Positions 20,048 through 30,701 of a stretch of DNA of 64,000 bases are shown here, one piece after another (the first letter of the stretch is position 1; each line of letters starts with the position of its first letter). The notes under the pieces were generated by a model. It searched no databases. It had not been told where the DNA came from and saw nothing but the letters and a program-made list of their open reading frames with translations. The position numbers were made by a program, and so were the translations under genes. This DNA comes from Ruegeria sp. YS9 (GTDB taxonomy: Bacteria; Pseudomonadota; Alphaproteobacteria; Rhodobacterales; Rhodobacteraceae). Location: positions 3,032,001 through 3,096,000 of the forward strand of contig NZ_CP102409.1 of the NCBI RefSeq assembly GCF_024628725.1, given 5' to 3'.

Positions 20048-20070
20048 GACAAGCGAGCAGGGGAACACGG

Positions 20071-21135
20071 ATGAGCGAAGCGAGCAAGATACTGGACGAG
20101 ATGAACGACCGGTCACGAGAAGTGTTCCGGCTGATTGTCGAGAGCTATCTGGAAAGCGGAGAGCCCGTCGGCAGCCGTACTTTGACACGTACGTTGTCCG
20201 AAAAAGTCAGCGCCGCAACTGTCCGCAATGTGATGCAGGATCTGGAGTTTCTGGGCCTTCTGGACAGCCCCCATGTCAGCGCCGGTCGAATCCCGACGCA
20301 GCAAGGTCTGAGAATGTTTGTGGACGGATTGCTTGAGGTCGGCGACCTGGGTGCAGATGACCGGCAGAAACTGGAACAGACATTAGGCTCTAACACGGGT
20401 GATGTTGGTGGAATGCTGGACCGTGTCGGGTCTGCCTTGTCAAACGTGACACAAGGGGCCTCGCTGGTTTTGACGCCCAAGCATGAATCGGAAATCAAAC
20501 ATATCGAATTTGTTTCTCTGGGCCATGACCGGGCTTTGGTGGTTTTGGTTTTCTCGGACGGACATGTGGAAAACCGGCTGTTCACGCCGCCGCCCGGGCA
20601 AACTCCCAGTTCAATGCGCGAGGCCGCGAATTTCCTGAACGCACTTATCGAGGGGCGGACACTCAGCGAAGTGCGGCGGCAGATGCAGACTCAGATCGAT
20701 GCGCGTAAGCAGGAAATCGACACTCTGGCGCGTGAGATGGTCGAAAGCGGAATGGCCGTTTGGGACGGAGATGGAAGCGACTCGGCCCGTTTGATCGTGC
20801 GCGGGCGCGCGAATCTTTTGAACGAACCCGGTCAGGCCGAGGAACTTGACCGCATCCGCACCCTGTTCGATGACCTTGAACGCAAGCGAGACATCGCCGA
20901 ATTCCTTGAATTGACCGAAGAAGGCGAGGGTGTGCGCATTTTTATCGGGTCTGAGAACAAACTTTTCTCACTTTCGGGTTCCTCTTTGGTGGTGTCTCCT
21001 TATATGAACGCTGATCGAAAGATAATCGGTGCGGTTGGGGTTATCGGACCCACCCGTCTGAATTATGGGCGGATCGTACCGATCGTGGATTATACGGCGC
21101 AACTGGTCGGCAAGCTGATATCCGACCGGAGCTAG
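20071..21135 (+). CDS. hrcA: heat-inducible transcription repressor HrcA
   Basis: HrcA represses groESL-type operons by binding CIRCE operators. The 354-residue protein has the N-terminal winged-helix region (FRLIVESYLESGEPVGSRTLTR; SAATVRNVMQDLEFLGLLDSPHVSAGRIPT) and the C-terminal VSPYMNADRKIIGAVGVIGPTRLNYGRIVPIVDYTA. grpE follows by 10 bp, as in many alphaproteobacteria. Confidence 0.97.
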   Translation: MSEASKILDEMNDRSREVFRLIVESYLESGEPVGSRTLTRTLSEKVSAATVRNVMQDLEFLGLLDSPHVSAGRIPTQQGLRMFVDGLLEVGDLGADDRQKLEQTLGSNTGDVGGMLDRVGSALSNVTQGASLVLTPKHESEIKHIEFVSLGHDRALVVLVFSDGHVENRLFTPPPGQTPSSMREAANFLNALIEGRTLSEVRRQMQTQIDARKQEIDTLAREMVESGMAVWDGDGSDSARLIVRGRANLLNEPGQAEELDRIRTLFDDLERKRDIAEFLELTEEGEGVRIFIGSENKLFSLSGSSLVVSPYMNADRKIIGAVGVIGPTRLNYGRIVPIVDYTAQLVGKLISDRS

Positions 21136-21145
21136 AGGGTAAAAG

Positions 21146-21709
21146 ATGGCAGAGCCGAAGAACGAAGATTTTCTGGACGATATCGCAACCGCCGAGGCCG
21201 AGGAACTGGCCGACGAGCTGATGGATATCAGCGAAGAAGAACTGGAACTGGACGCGCTGCGGGCCGAACGGGATGACTATAAAGACAAGTTCATGCGCGC
21301 GCTGGCGGATGCTGAAAACTTGCGCAAGCGCAGCGACAAGGCGCGTCGCGACGCGGAACAGTATGGCGGGTCCAAGCTGGCCCGCGATATGCTGCCCGTC
21401 TATGACAACATGAAACGGGCCCTTGATGCTGCGACTGATGAGCAGAAAGAAGTGGCTGCTGGTCTGCTGGAAGGCGTCGAACTGACCATGCGTGCATTGA
21501 AGGACGTGTTCCACAAGCATGGTATCGAAGTGATCACGCCCGAAGTGGGCGACCGGTTTGATCCGAACGTGCACGAGGCCATGTTCGAGGCGCCTGTTCC
21601 CGGAACCAAGGCAGGAGACATCATTCAGGTGTCCGCCGAAGGTTTTATGTTGCACGATCGCCTGCTGCGTCCGGCACAGGTGGGCGTGTCGTCAACCCCG
21701 GCAAGCTGA
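21146..21709 (+). CDS. grpE: nucleotide exchange factor GrpE
   Basis: GrpE releases ADP from DnaK. The 187-residue protein has an acidic N-terminal tail, a long helical coiled coil (about residues 35-110, with DKFMRALADAENLRKRSDKARRDA) and a C-terminal beta domain (HGIEVITPEVGDRFDPNVHEAMFEAPVPG). Its partner genes dnaK and dnaJ are 32 kb away in the same window. Confidence 0.97.
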   Translation: MAEPKNEDFLDDIATAEAEELADELMDISEEELELDALRAERDDYKDKFMRALADAENLRKRSDKARRDAEQYGGSKLARDMLPVYDNMKRALDAATDEQKEVAAGLLEGVELTMRALKDVFHKHGIEVITPEVGDRFDPNVHEAMFEAPVPGTKAGDIIQVSAEGFMLHDRLLRPAQVGVSSTPAS

Positions 21710-21710
21710 T

Positions 21711-21763
21711 ACGCGCCCCTTGGGCGCGTGCCTTCGGCGAGAGTATTTGGGAAAAGATGAAGG
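21711..21763. terminator. GC hairpin plus GATGAAG-type roseobacter repeat between grpE and mutS
   Basis: ACGCGCCC/GGGCGCGT (8-bp stem, loop CTT, 21711-21729) follows the grpE stop and is succeeded by GAGTATTTGGGAAAAGATGAAG ending at 21762. The gap lies between convergent genes. The same order of GC hairpin and (G)A(G)TATTT...GATGAA recurs at 57.9 kb, so this looks like one member of an intergenic family acting as a bidirectional terminator. Confidence 0.65.
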
Positions 21764-21768
21764 GGCGG

Positions 21769-24402
21769 TCAGGATCTGGCCGCCTCTTTCAGTTTGTAGA
21801 TCAGATCCAAGGCTTCGCGCGGGGTCAGCTCGTCCGGTAGGATCTGGTCCAGCATATCGGTGACGGGCGATGCTTTCGGGACCGGCGGCGGCGGGGGCGG
21901 TGCGGCGGAAAACAGCGGCAGATCATCGATCAACGCCTTTTGTTTGCCGCCCTCGCGCTCGGTCTTCTCCAGCTGGTTCAGTACCACACGCGCGCGCTCG
22001 ACCACGGATGCGGGCAGCCCGGCCAATTGCGCGACCTGCACGCCATAGGAGCGGTCGGCGGCGCCCTTGTGGACCTCGTGCAGGAAGATCACCTCGCCGT
22101 CCCATTCCTTGACCGCGACGGTGGCGTTTTCGACGCCCTCCAGCTTGCCGGCCAGCGCGGTCAGCTCGTGGTAATGGGTGGCGAACAGGGCGCGGCAGCG
22201 GTTGGCGGCGTGAAGATGCTCCAGCGTGGCCCAGGCGATGGACAACCCGTCATAGGTGGCGGTGCCACGACCGATCTCATCGAGGATCACCAGCGCCCGG
22301 TCATCGGCCTGGTTTAGGATGGCCGCGGTTTCCACCATCTCGACCATGAAGGTCGATCGGCCGCGCGCAAGGTCGTCAGAGGCGCCCACGCGGCTGAACA
22401 GCTGGCTGACCACGCCGATATGAGCCTGCTCGGCCGGCACGTAGCTGCCCATCTGGGCCAACAGGGCGATCAACGCATTCTGGCGAAGGAAGGTTGATTT
22501 ACCCGCCATGTTCGGGCCGGTCAGCAGCCAGATGGCGGCGCCGTCCTCGGCGCCGAGGTCGCAGTCATTGGCGATGAAGGCATCGCCGCTTTGCTGGCGC
22601 AGCGCGTGCTCTACCACCGGATGCCGACCGCCCTGAACGTTGAACGCCCGGGACGCGTCTACCTGTGGTCTGCACCAGTTTTCACCGCGGGCCAGATCTG
22701 CCAGCGCGGTGGTCATATCCAGTTCGGCCAACCCTCGTGCGGCTTGATTAAGTCGCGCAGCGAGGCTCAAAATCTCATCAGAAAGCCTTTGATAGAGCCG
22801 CTTTTCGATCTCCAATGCCAGGTTGCCGGCATTCAGGATGCGGGTTTCGATCTCGCTGAGTTCAACCGTAGTGAAGCGCACCTGGTTGGCGGTGGTCTGA
22901 CGGTGGATATAGGTCTCGGAAAAGGGCGGGTTCAGCATCTTCTCGGCGTGGGTGGCCGTGGTTTCGATGAAATAGCCCAGAACGTTGTTGTGCTTGATCT
23001 TCAACGAAGCGATGCCGGTATGTTCCGCATATTTCTGCTGAAACCCGGCAATGACCGAGCGGCCTTCGTCGCGCAGGGTGCGGGCCTCGTCCAGTTCGGC
23101 GTCGAAACCCGGCGCGATGAAGCCGCCATCGCGCGCCAGCAGCGGCGGGTCGGCGACCAGCGCCTGATCCAGCTGGTCGAGCAGATCGTCAAAGCCCACG
23201 AGGTTCTGCACCGCAGTCGCCAGCAGCACGGGCAGGTCCTGACCGGTGCAGATCTCGGCAATTTCCTGCGCCTGCGCCAGCCCGTTGCGGATGGCGGCCA
23301 GATCGCGCGGGCCGCCTCGGTCCAGCGACAGGCGTGACAGGGCGCGGTCCAGATCCGGCGTTTTCCGCAATGCTTCACGCAGGTCTGACGCGACAAGACT
23401 GTATTCGGCCGCAAAGCTCACCGCGTCCAGTCGGGCGTGAATGACATCCAGATTGCGTGAGGGGCTGGACAGGCGTTGCTCAAGCAAACGCGCACCGCCC
23501 GGGGTCACGGTTCGATCGACTACCGAAAGCAGTGAACCGGCGCGCCCGCCAGACAGGGACCGGGTCAGCTCCAGATTGCGGCGCGTTGCAGCGTCGATCT
23601 GTACAACGCGGTCTTCGGATTCCTTCAGTGGCGTTTGCAACAGGGGCAGTTTACCCTTCTGTGTGATCTCCAGATAGTCGATCAGCGCCCCCATCGCGGA
23701 CACTTCGGCGCGTCCAAAGCTTCCGAAAGCATCCAGCGCACCCACGTGAAACAACCCGCAGATGCGTTTTTCAGCCGCCGTGCTGTCAAAACTGGCCCGC
23801 CCGACCGGGGTGATGGAAATACCCAAGTCACGGACCGGCTCGTTCAGTTTGTCTTGCATGCCATCAGCCACGATCAGTTCCGACGGCGCCAGTCGGGCCA
23901 GCTCGGGGCTGAGCCGGACCGAGGTCAGCGGCATCACGTGGAACGCCCCGGTCGAAATGTCGGCCCAGGCCAGCGCGGCCTCATCCCGGACCTCGGCATA
24001 GGCGGCCAGAAAGTTGTGGCGGCGGGCCTCCAACAGCGCGTCTTCGGTCAGGGTGCCGGGGGTGACAAGGCGCACGACATCACGCTTTACGACTGATTTA
24101 GAGCCTCTTTTCTTGGCCTCGGCCGGACTTTCCATCTGCTCGCAGACAGCTACGCGAAAGCCCTTGCGGATCAGCGTCAGCAGGTAGCCCTCGGCGGAAT
24201 GCACCGGCACTCCGCACATCGGAATGTCTTCGCCATTGTGCTTGCCACGTTTTGTCAGGGCGATGTCCAGCGCCTCGGAGGCGTTGACGGCGTCTTCAAA
24301 AAACATCTCATAGAAATCGCCCATGCGGTAAAACAGCAGGGCATCCGCGTGGGCCTCTTTGATTTCCAGGTATTGCGCCATCATCGGCGTGACATTGGAC
24401 AA
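21769..24402 (-). CDS. mutS: DNA mismatch repair protein MutS
   Basis: MutS recognises mispaired bases and starts mismatch repair. The 877-residue protein has the mismatch-reading N-terminus (MMAQYLEIKEAHADALLFYRMGDFYEMFFEDA, containing the GDFYE-type Phe-Glu wedge), Walker A LLTGPNMAGKSTFLRQ, Walker B/D-loop VILDEIGRGTATYDGLSIAWA and a C-terminal helix-turn-helix tail. It is divergent from maeB and convergent with grpE. Confidence 0.98.
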   Translation of the reverse strand: MSNVTPMMAQYLEIKEAHADALLFYRMGDFYEMFFEDAVNASEALDIALTKRGKHNGEDIPMCGVPVHSAEGYLLTLIRKGFRVAVCEQMESPAEAKKRGSKSVVKRDVVRLVTPGTLTEDALLEARRHNFLAAYAEVRDEAALAWADISTGAFHVMPLTSVRLSPELARLAPSELIVADGMQDKLNEPVRDLGISITPVGRASFDSTAAEKRICGLFHVGALDAFGSFGRAEVSAMGALIDYLEITQKGKLPLLQTPLKESEDRVVQIDAATRRNLELTRSLSGGRAGSLLSVVDRTVTPGGARLLEQRLSSPSRNLDVIHARLDAVSFAAEYSLVASDLREALRKTPDLDRALSRLSLDRGGPRDLAAIRNGLAQAQEIAEICTGQDLPVLLATAVQNLVGFDDLLDQLDQALVADPPLLARDGGFIAPGFDAELDEARTLRDEGRSVIAGFQQKYAEHTGIASLKIKHNNVLGYFIETTATHAEKMLNPPFSETYIHRQTTANQVRFTTVELSEIETRILNAGNLALEIEKRLYQRLSDEILSLAARLNQAARGLAELDMTTALADLARGENWCRPQVDASRAFNVQGGRHPVVEHALRQQSGDAFIANDCDLGAEDGAAIWLLTGPNMAGKSTFLRQNALIALLAQMGSYVPAEQAHIGVVSQLFSRVGASDDLARGRSTFMVEMVETAAILNQADDRALVILDEIGRGTATYDGLSIAWATLEHLHAANRCRALFATHYHELTALAGKLEGVENATVAVKEWDGEVIFLHEVHKGAADRSYGVQVAQLAGLPASVVERARVVLNQLEKTEREGGKQKALIDDLPLFSAAPPPPPPVPKASPVTDMLDQILPDELTPREALDLIYKLKEAARS

Positions 24403-24545
24403 GGCTGCTCCCCTCTGGCGTGTTCCGGCGCGACCTTACAAACCCGGCCCCTGCGACGAAAGGTGAAAACGTATTGTCGTTGAGACGCGCCTTTGCCTGC
24501 GCTATGAGGCAAAAGCCCAACAGATGTAAAGAAACGACATATCCG

Positions 24546-26801
24546 ATGCCCAAAGCGAAGATCACCAAAGAAGAGGCGCTGGCCTTTCACCTCGACCCGA
24601 CCCCCGGCAAGTGGGAGGTGCAGGCAACCGTCCCGATGACCACGCAGCGGGATCTTTCGCTTGCCTACAGCCCGGGTGTGGCCGTTCCATGTGAAGCAAT
24701 CGCCGAGAACCCAGAAACCGCCTATGACTATACCAACAAGGGCAACCTGGTGGCCGTAATCTCGAACGGGACGGCGGTGTTGGGTCTTGGCAACCTTGGC
24801 GCGCTGGGCTCGAAACCGGTGATGGAAGGGAAATCCGTTCTGTTCAAACGGTTCGCTGACGTGAACTCGATCGATATCGAGCTGGATACAGAAGACCCGG
24901 ATGAGTTCTGCCGCGCGGTTCGACTGATGGGGCCGACCTTCGGCGGGATCAACTTGGAAGACATCAAGGCGCCCGAGTGTTTCATCATAGAACAGCGCCT
25001 GAAGGAAGAGATGGACATCCCCGTCTTTCACGACGACCAGCATGGCACGGCGGTGATCTGTGCGGCGGGGCTGATCAACGCGCTGCATATTTCGGGCAAG
25101 AAGATCGAGGATGTGAAGATCGTTCTGAACGGGGCCGGGGCGGCGGGGATCGCCTGTATTGAACTGCTCAAATCCATGGGCGCGCGGCACGAGAACTGTA
25201 TCGTCTGTGACACCAAGGGCGTGATCTACCAGGGCCGGACCGAGGGCATGAACCAGTGGAAGTCGGCCCATGCGATCACCACGGATCTGCGTACTCTGGA
25301 AGAGGCCATGAAGGGCGCGGACGTCTTTCTTGGTGTTTCGGTCAAGGGCGCGGTCACGCAGGAGATGGTCGCAAGCATGGCCGATAATCCGGTGATCTTT
25401 GCCATGGCCAACCCCGATCCGGAAATCACCCCGGAAGAGGCGCACGAGGTCCGCGTGGACGCCATCGTGGCGACCGGGCGCAGCGACTATCCCAACCAGG
25501 TCAACAACGTTCTGGGCTTTCCCTATTTGTTCCGCGGCGCGCTGGACATTCACGCGCGTGCCATCAATGACGAGATGAAGATCGCCTGTGCCCATGCACT
25601 GGCCAATCTGGCGCGCGAAGACGTACCGGATGAGGTCGCGATGGCTTATGGCAAATCGCTGACCTTCGGGCGCGACTACATCATTCCCACGCCGTTTGAT
25701 CCGCGCCTGATCCACCGTATTCCGCCCGCTGTTGCCAAGGCGGGGATGAATACCGGCGCAGCCCGCCGTCCGATCATCGACATGGATGCGTATGAGCTGA
25801 GCCTGAAGTCCAGGATGGACCCGACCGCAAGCATTCTGCGCGGGCTGAACGCCCGGGCGCGACAGGCGCAAGGCCGCATGATTTTTGCCGAGGGCGATGA
25901 CCCCCGCGTGCTACGTGCGGCGGTCATGTATCAGCGCTCGGGCTTCGGAAAGGCGCTGGTCGTTGGTCGCGCCGATGACGTCAAAATCAAACTTGAGGCT
26001 GCCGGGCTCGGAGATGCAGTGCGTGAGCTGGAGGTGGTGAACGCCGCCAACACCACTCACCTCGATACCTATAAGGAATTCCTTTATAAACGCCTGCAAC
26101 GTAAGGGGTTTGACCGAAAGGATATCCACCGTCTGGCCGCGCGCGACCGACATGTGTTTTCGTCTCTGATGCTGGCACATGGGCATGGCGATGGTCTGGT
26201 TACGGGCGCAACCCGGAAATCAGCGCATGTGTTGGATCGGATCAATCACGTCTTTGACGCGGATGCGGCTCATGGCGCTGCTGGTGTCACGGCATTGCTG
26301 CACAAGGGCCGGATCGTCCTGATAGGTGATACGCTGGTTCACGAATGGCCGGATGAGAATGATCTGGCCAATATCGCCGAGCGCGCAGCCGCCGTGGCCC
26401 GCCATATGGGTCTGGAGCCGCGCGTTGCTTTCGTCAGCTTCTCGACCTTTGGCTATCCGGTGTCGGAACGTGCGGAAAAAATGCATGTCGCCCCGGAAGT
26501 TCTGGACGGACGTGGTGTGGATTTCGAATACGAAGGCGAGATGACCGTCGATGTTGCCCTGAACATGGATCAGCAGGAAGCTTATCCATTCTCGCGCCTG
26601 ACCGGTCCTGCGAACATTCTGATCGTTCCCGCGCGGCACTCGGCCAGCATCTCGACCAAGCTGATGCAGGAAATGGGCGGTGCCACCGTGATCGGGCCGA
26701 TCCTGTCGGGTGTCGACAAGCCGATTCAGATTTGCTCGACCGTCTCGACAGCGAACGATATTCTGAACATGGCCATTCTGGCCTCGTGCGACATCGGATA
26801 A
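24546..26801 (+). CDS. maeB: NADP-dependent malic enzyme with phosphotransacetylase-like C-terminal domain
   Basis: Oxidatively decarboxylates malate to pyruvate with NADP. The 751-residue protein has an N-terminal malic enzyme (LAYSPGVAVPCEAI, NDEMKIACAHALANLARE, VFHDDQHGTAVICAAGLINAL) and, from about residue 430, a region like phosphate acetyltransferase (GRMIFAEGDDPRVLRAA...; GPANILIVPARHSASISTKL). The fusion is typical of alphaproteobacterial MaeB, in which the second domain is regulatory. ATG 24546 gives the family start; an upstream in-frame start at 24420 would add 42 unlikely residues. The pfkB gene follows by 3 bp. Confidence 0.96.
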   Translation: MPKAKITKEEALAFHLDPTPGKWEVQATVPMTTQRDLSLAYSPGVAVPCEAIAENPETAYDYTNKGNLVAVISNGTAVLGLGNLGALGSKPVMEGKSVLFKRFADVNSIDIELDTEDPDEFCRAVRLMGPTFGGINLEDIKAPECFIIEQRLKEEMDIPVFHDDQHGTAVICAAGLINALHISGKKIEDVKIVLNGAGAAGIACIELLKSMGARHENCIVCDTKGVIYQGRTEGMNQWKSAHAITTDLRTLEEAMKGADVFLGVSVKGAVTQEMVASMADNPVIFAMANPDPEITPEEAHEVRVDAIVATGRSDYPNQVNNVLGFPYLFRGALDIHARAINDEMKIACAHALANLAREDVPDEVAMAYGKSLTFGRDYIIPTPFDPRLIHRIPPAVAKAGMNTGAARRPIIDMDAYELSLKSRMDPTASILRGLNARARQAQGRMIFAEGDDPRVLRAAVMYQRSGFGKALVVGRADDVKIKLEAAGLGDAVRELEVVNAANTTHLDTYKEFLYKRLQRKGFDRKDIHRLAARDRHVFSSLMLAHGHGDGLVTGATRKSAHVLDRINHVFDADAAHGAAGVTALLHKGRIVLIGDTLVHEWPDENDLANIAERAAAVARHMGLEPRVAFVSFSTFGYPVSERAEKMHVAPEVLDGRGVDFEYEGEMTVDVALNMDQQEAYPFSRLTGPANILIVPARHSASISTKLMQEMGGATVIGPILSGVDKPIQICSTVSTANDILNMAILASCDIG

Positions 26802-26804
26802 ACC

Positions 26805-27677
26805 ATGACGATCTGGAACCTCGGCTCGATCAACGCGGATATGGTCTATGACCTGCCGCATCTGCCTGCGCCGGGGGAAACTCTGGCCGCCCACGGGCTG
26901 GATCGGTTCCTTGGCGGAAAAGGTGCCAATATGTCAGTGGCGGCTGCGCGGGCCGGATCGCGCGTCAGCCATATCGGTGCCATCGGGCATGATGGCCGCT
27001 GGGCGAAGGACCGACTGACGGAATATGGCGTGGACACACGCTATATCTCGGAGGTGGACCTGCCGACGGGGCACGCGATCATTGCGGTGGACGCCGAGGG
27101 CGAGAATCTGATCATCCTCTATCCGGGGGCCAACCATGCCTTGGATATCAGCCATCTTGGGCAGGCCCTGTCATCGGCAAGCACCGGTGATCTGCTGATC
27201 TTGCAGAATGAAACCAACGCACAGGTCGAAGCCGCGCAGTTGGGGCGCAAACTTGGACTGACCGTATGTTACGCCGCCGCACCGTTTCAGGCACAGGCGG
27301 TTCAGGCGGTTCTGCACTATCTGGATTTCCTGATCCTGAACGAGATCGAGGCCGAACAACTGCGGCAGGAAACCGGGATGGGTGCGGCTGACCTGCCCGT
27401 GCGACATGTCATTGTCACGCTGGGCTCAAAAGGTGCCCGGTATTTGCAGCAGGGCAAAGACCCGGTGGAATTTGCGGCCCACAAGGTTCAGGCCGTGGAT
27501 ACCACCGGGGCAGGTGATACATTTACCGGCTACGTGCTGGCTGGAATGGATCGCGGAATGCCGATGGAACAGGCCATTCTGCAAGCGAACCGCGCCGCTG
27601 CCCTGATGGTCACGCGGCACGGAACCGCGGATGTCATTCCTGATCTGAGAGAAGTGCGCGACGCGACCTTTGATTAA
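26805..27677 (+). CDS. PfkB family carbohydrate kinase (ribokinase-like)
   Basis: A 290-residue sugar kinase. PfkB signature 1 is GGKGANMSVAAARAG near residue 40, and signature 2 is DTTGAGDTFTGYVLAGM near residue 230, with the catalytic aspartate in GAGD. Closest by feel to ribokinase, but the sugar is not determined by sequence alone. It is 3 bp behind maeB and likely co-transcribed; its end overlaps the convergent msrA end by 4 bp. Confidence 0.88.
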   Translation: MTIWNLGSINADMVYDLPHLPAPGETLAAHGLDRFLGGKGANMSVAAARAGSRVSHIGAIGHDGRWAKDRLTEYGVDTRYISEVDLPTGHAIIAVDAEGENLIILYPGANHALDISHLGQALSSASTGDLLILQNETNAQVEAAQLGRKLGLTVCYAAAPFQAQAVQAVLHYLDFLILNEIEAEQLRQETGMGAADLPVRHVIVTLGSKGARYLQQGKDPVEFAAHKVQAVDTTGAGDTFTGYVLAGMDRGMPMEQAILQANRAAALMVTRHGTADVIPDLREVRDATFD

Positions 27678-28345
27678 GACCCGGCGAAAGGCGCATCTGA
27701 ACCCCAAAGCTGTTTGACACGCGCGTCACGGCCACAGGCTTTGCGATATGCTTTATAGGCGTTGTGCTGACGTTTGGGCCCAAAGCGGGTAAGGATCAGC
27801 TTGTTCCCTTTGTAGTAATCCTGATGATAGGCCTCGGCAGGGTAAAACGTGCCCGCCTTCAGGATCGGGGTGACAACATTTTGACCCAGGGCTCGTTGTG
27901 CTTCTTTCTTCGCCTGTTCAGCCAACGCTTTTTCGCCTGTGTTAGAGACGAATATCGCAGTTCGATAGCTGTCGCCCCGATCGCAGAACTGGCCGCCGGC
28001 ATCCGTCGGATCAACCGAACGGAAGAACATGTTCAGCAGTGTTTCACGTGAGACGCGGGCCGGGTCAAAAGTGATCTGAACCGCTTCATAATGGCCGGTG
28101 CCACCTTTGGAGACCTGATCATAGGTGGGGTTGGCCGATTTGCCGCCGGTATAGCCCGACACGGCCCCGACAACACCCGGTACAGATTCAAAATCGGACT
28201 CGACACACCAGAAACAGCCTCCTGCAACTGTCAGCGTTTCGGCCTCTGCCGCGGGGGCAGGCAGGGCGCGCAGCATCATCGCAAGTGTGATCAGGGTGAA
28301 CAAAATGGCCGGTTTGAAGGCGTCCAGATAAGCAGTCCGTGACAT
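27674..28345 (-). CDS. msrA: peptide-methionine (S)-S-oxide reductase MsrA, exported
   Basis: Reduces methionine-S-sulfoxide in oxidised proteins. The 223-residue protein has the catalytic loop GGCFWCVES and VVGAVSGYTGG, with CDRGDSYRTAIF and YHQDYY downstream. The N-terminal 30 residues (LFTLITLAMMLRALPAPAAEA) form a Sec signal, so it should act in the periplasm. No msrB lies beside it. A 14/16 parS-like sequence is within the coding region, and a perfect 7-bp-arm palindrome lies 55 bp upstream of the start. Confidence 0.95.
   Translation of the reverse strand: MSRTAYLDAFKPAILFTLITLAMMLRALPAPAAEAETLTVAGGCFWCVESDFESVPGVVGAVSGYTGGKSANPTYDQVSKGGTGHYEAVQITFDPARVSRETLLNMFFRSVDPTDAGGQFCDRGDSYRTAIFVSNTGEKALAEQAKKEAQRALGQNVVTPILKAGTFYPAEAYHQDYYKGNKLILTRFGPKRQHNAYKAYRKACGRDARVKQLWGSDAPFAGS
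28040..28055. other. parS-like sequence inside msrA
   Basis: TGTTTCACGTGAGACG matches the parS consensus at 14 of 16 positions. On the gene strand it encodes VSRET, the same peptide read from parS site 2 in rsmG. It is 13 kb beyond the second perfect parS. It may be a weak ParB site or a chance product of codon use. Confidence 0.4.
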
Positions 28346-28400
28346 GTCGGGTCTCCTTTCTGCACCAAGGTGAACCGAACCCGGATGACATTCAATTGCC

Positions 28401-28415
28401 TGACATCTGATGTCA
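28401..28415. promoter_or_regulatory. palindrome upstream of msrA, possible operator
   Basis: TGACATC-T-GATGTCA is a perfect 7-bp-arm palindrome about 55 bp upstream of the msrA start, with another TGACAT copy at 28386-28391. The place suits a repressor or activator site. Palindromes of this size arise by chance a few times in 64 kb, so support is limited. Confidence 0.35.
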
Positions 28416-28535
28416 CGGGCTGGTGAGGCAAGTTTATCGGCGCCGGATGTCGGTGAAACACCTTGCGCCGGGCCGTCTTGGCGGTGGGACAGGGTGCCCC
28501 GGCGGGGGGCAGTCCGCGATGAACCTGCCTTCGGC

Positions 28536-28817
28536 TTAACCCAGCAACTGCCCCAGTTTCATCGCAACGCCCATATTGCCCGAGATTTTGAGCTTGCCCA
28601 AAGCGACACCTGTCATCGGGTTCAGTTTTCCGGTCAAAAGCTTGGTCAGGTTGTCCTGCGAGATGCGGATCGTGCAATCCGTTTCCTGATCCAGTGTCGA
28701 TGCCTGACTGTCGGCCAGAACAATCACGCCGTCCTCGCCACAATCGAATTTCAATGAGCCGTCAAAGGTTTTGCCGTTCAGGCCTTTTTGAATTTCGTCG
28801 GCGATATGCTGAAGCAT
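28536..28817 (-). CDS. SCP2 sterol-binding-domain protein
   Basis: A 93-residue protein made of a single SCP2 fold: acidic N-terminal helix, then DGSLKFDCGEDGVIVLADSQ and the hydrophobic pocket end LTKLLTGKLNPMTGVALGKLKISGNMGVAMKLGQLL. Such small proteins bind lipids or acyl-CoA; the bacterial role is not settled. It lies 80 bp from the DUF1810 gene in the same direction. Confidence 0.88.
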   Translation of the reverse strand: MLQHIADEIQKGLNGKTFDGSLKFDCGEDGVIVLADSQASTLDQETDCTIRISQDNLTKLLTGKLNPMTGVALGKLKISGNMGVAMKLGQLLG

Positions 28818-28896
28818 CCGGGTTCCTTTCGCAGTTTCCGAATGCGTAAAGCGTCAGGTATCGAACAGGCAAGGCTGACCCGACTGGAACTTCCGA

Positions 28897-29333
28897 TCAC
28901 GATGCGCCAAGGCTCTGAACGGTTCGTGCGCAAGGCTCGCCGTCGTAGAAAGCATCAAGAACGGCCTGAAACTCTGCCGGAGCATCTGCCACCGAGGAAA
29001 ACAATGTCATCGAAGAGCGAAGCTTTTTTGCGTCAATCCCGCCCAGAATGTCGCTGGCGTCGCGCCCCTGATGCAGCAACATCAACGAGGCCGCTTGTGT
29101 CAGACGGCGGCGCAGTACGGGGTGGTTCAGATAGCGCGTGGCTTCGTCCAGATCTTCGATACCGTAAAGCTGCGCCATATGGGACTGGCCCAGCTCGGCC
29201 AGTTGCGGAAACACGAACCACATCCAGTGGCTGGTTTTCTGCCCCTGTTCCAGTTCGCGCAGGACATCGGCCCAAACCGTGTCCTGCGCCTCGATGAACA
29301 TATCGAGTTCGTCGTCGTTATCGTCTTCGTCGA

Positions 29334-29337
<4 letters not shown>
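28897..29337 (-). CDS. DUF1810 family protein
   Basis: A 146-residue protein of the DUF1810 family. Family marks are [25 protein letters not shown] near residue 35 and [21 protein letters not shown] [15 protein letters not shown] toward the C-terminus. Function unknown. Its start overlaps the argG stop by 4 bp, so it is co-translated with argG; I see no metabolic reason for this. Confidence 0.9.
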
Positions 29338-30560
<1,223 letters not shown>

Positions 30561-30701
30561 CTGACTTCCCTTTATTCGTAGAACGATTGGCCCCTAGCGG
30601 GTTTTGCACGCGGGGGCAAGTTGTGAGGATTGACGCAGTGCCTGAATTGGGGTGAAACGGATGCAGAGAATAACAAGCATTGGTTGAAGGGGCGGTTTCA
30701 A

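Noticed and set aside
23743..23753. parS half-like CACGTGAAACA in mutS
   Set aside because: Only 11 of 16 positions of the palindrome match; expected by chance.
24381..25871. 496-codon frame antisense to maeB
   Set aside because: It runs opposite the malic enzyme and shows no recognisable domain; the frame is an echo of high-GC codon use.
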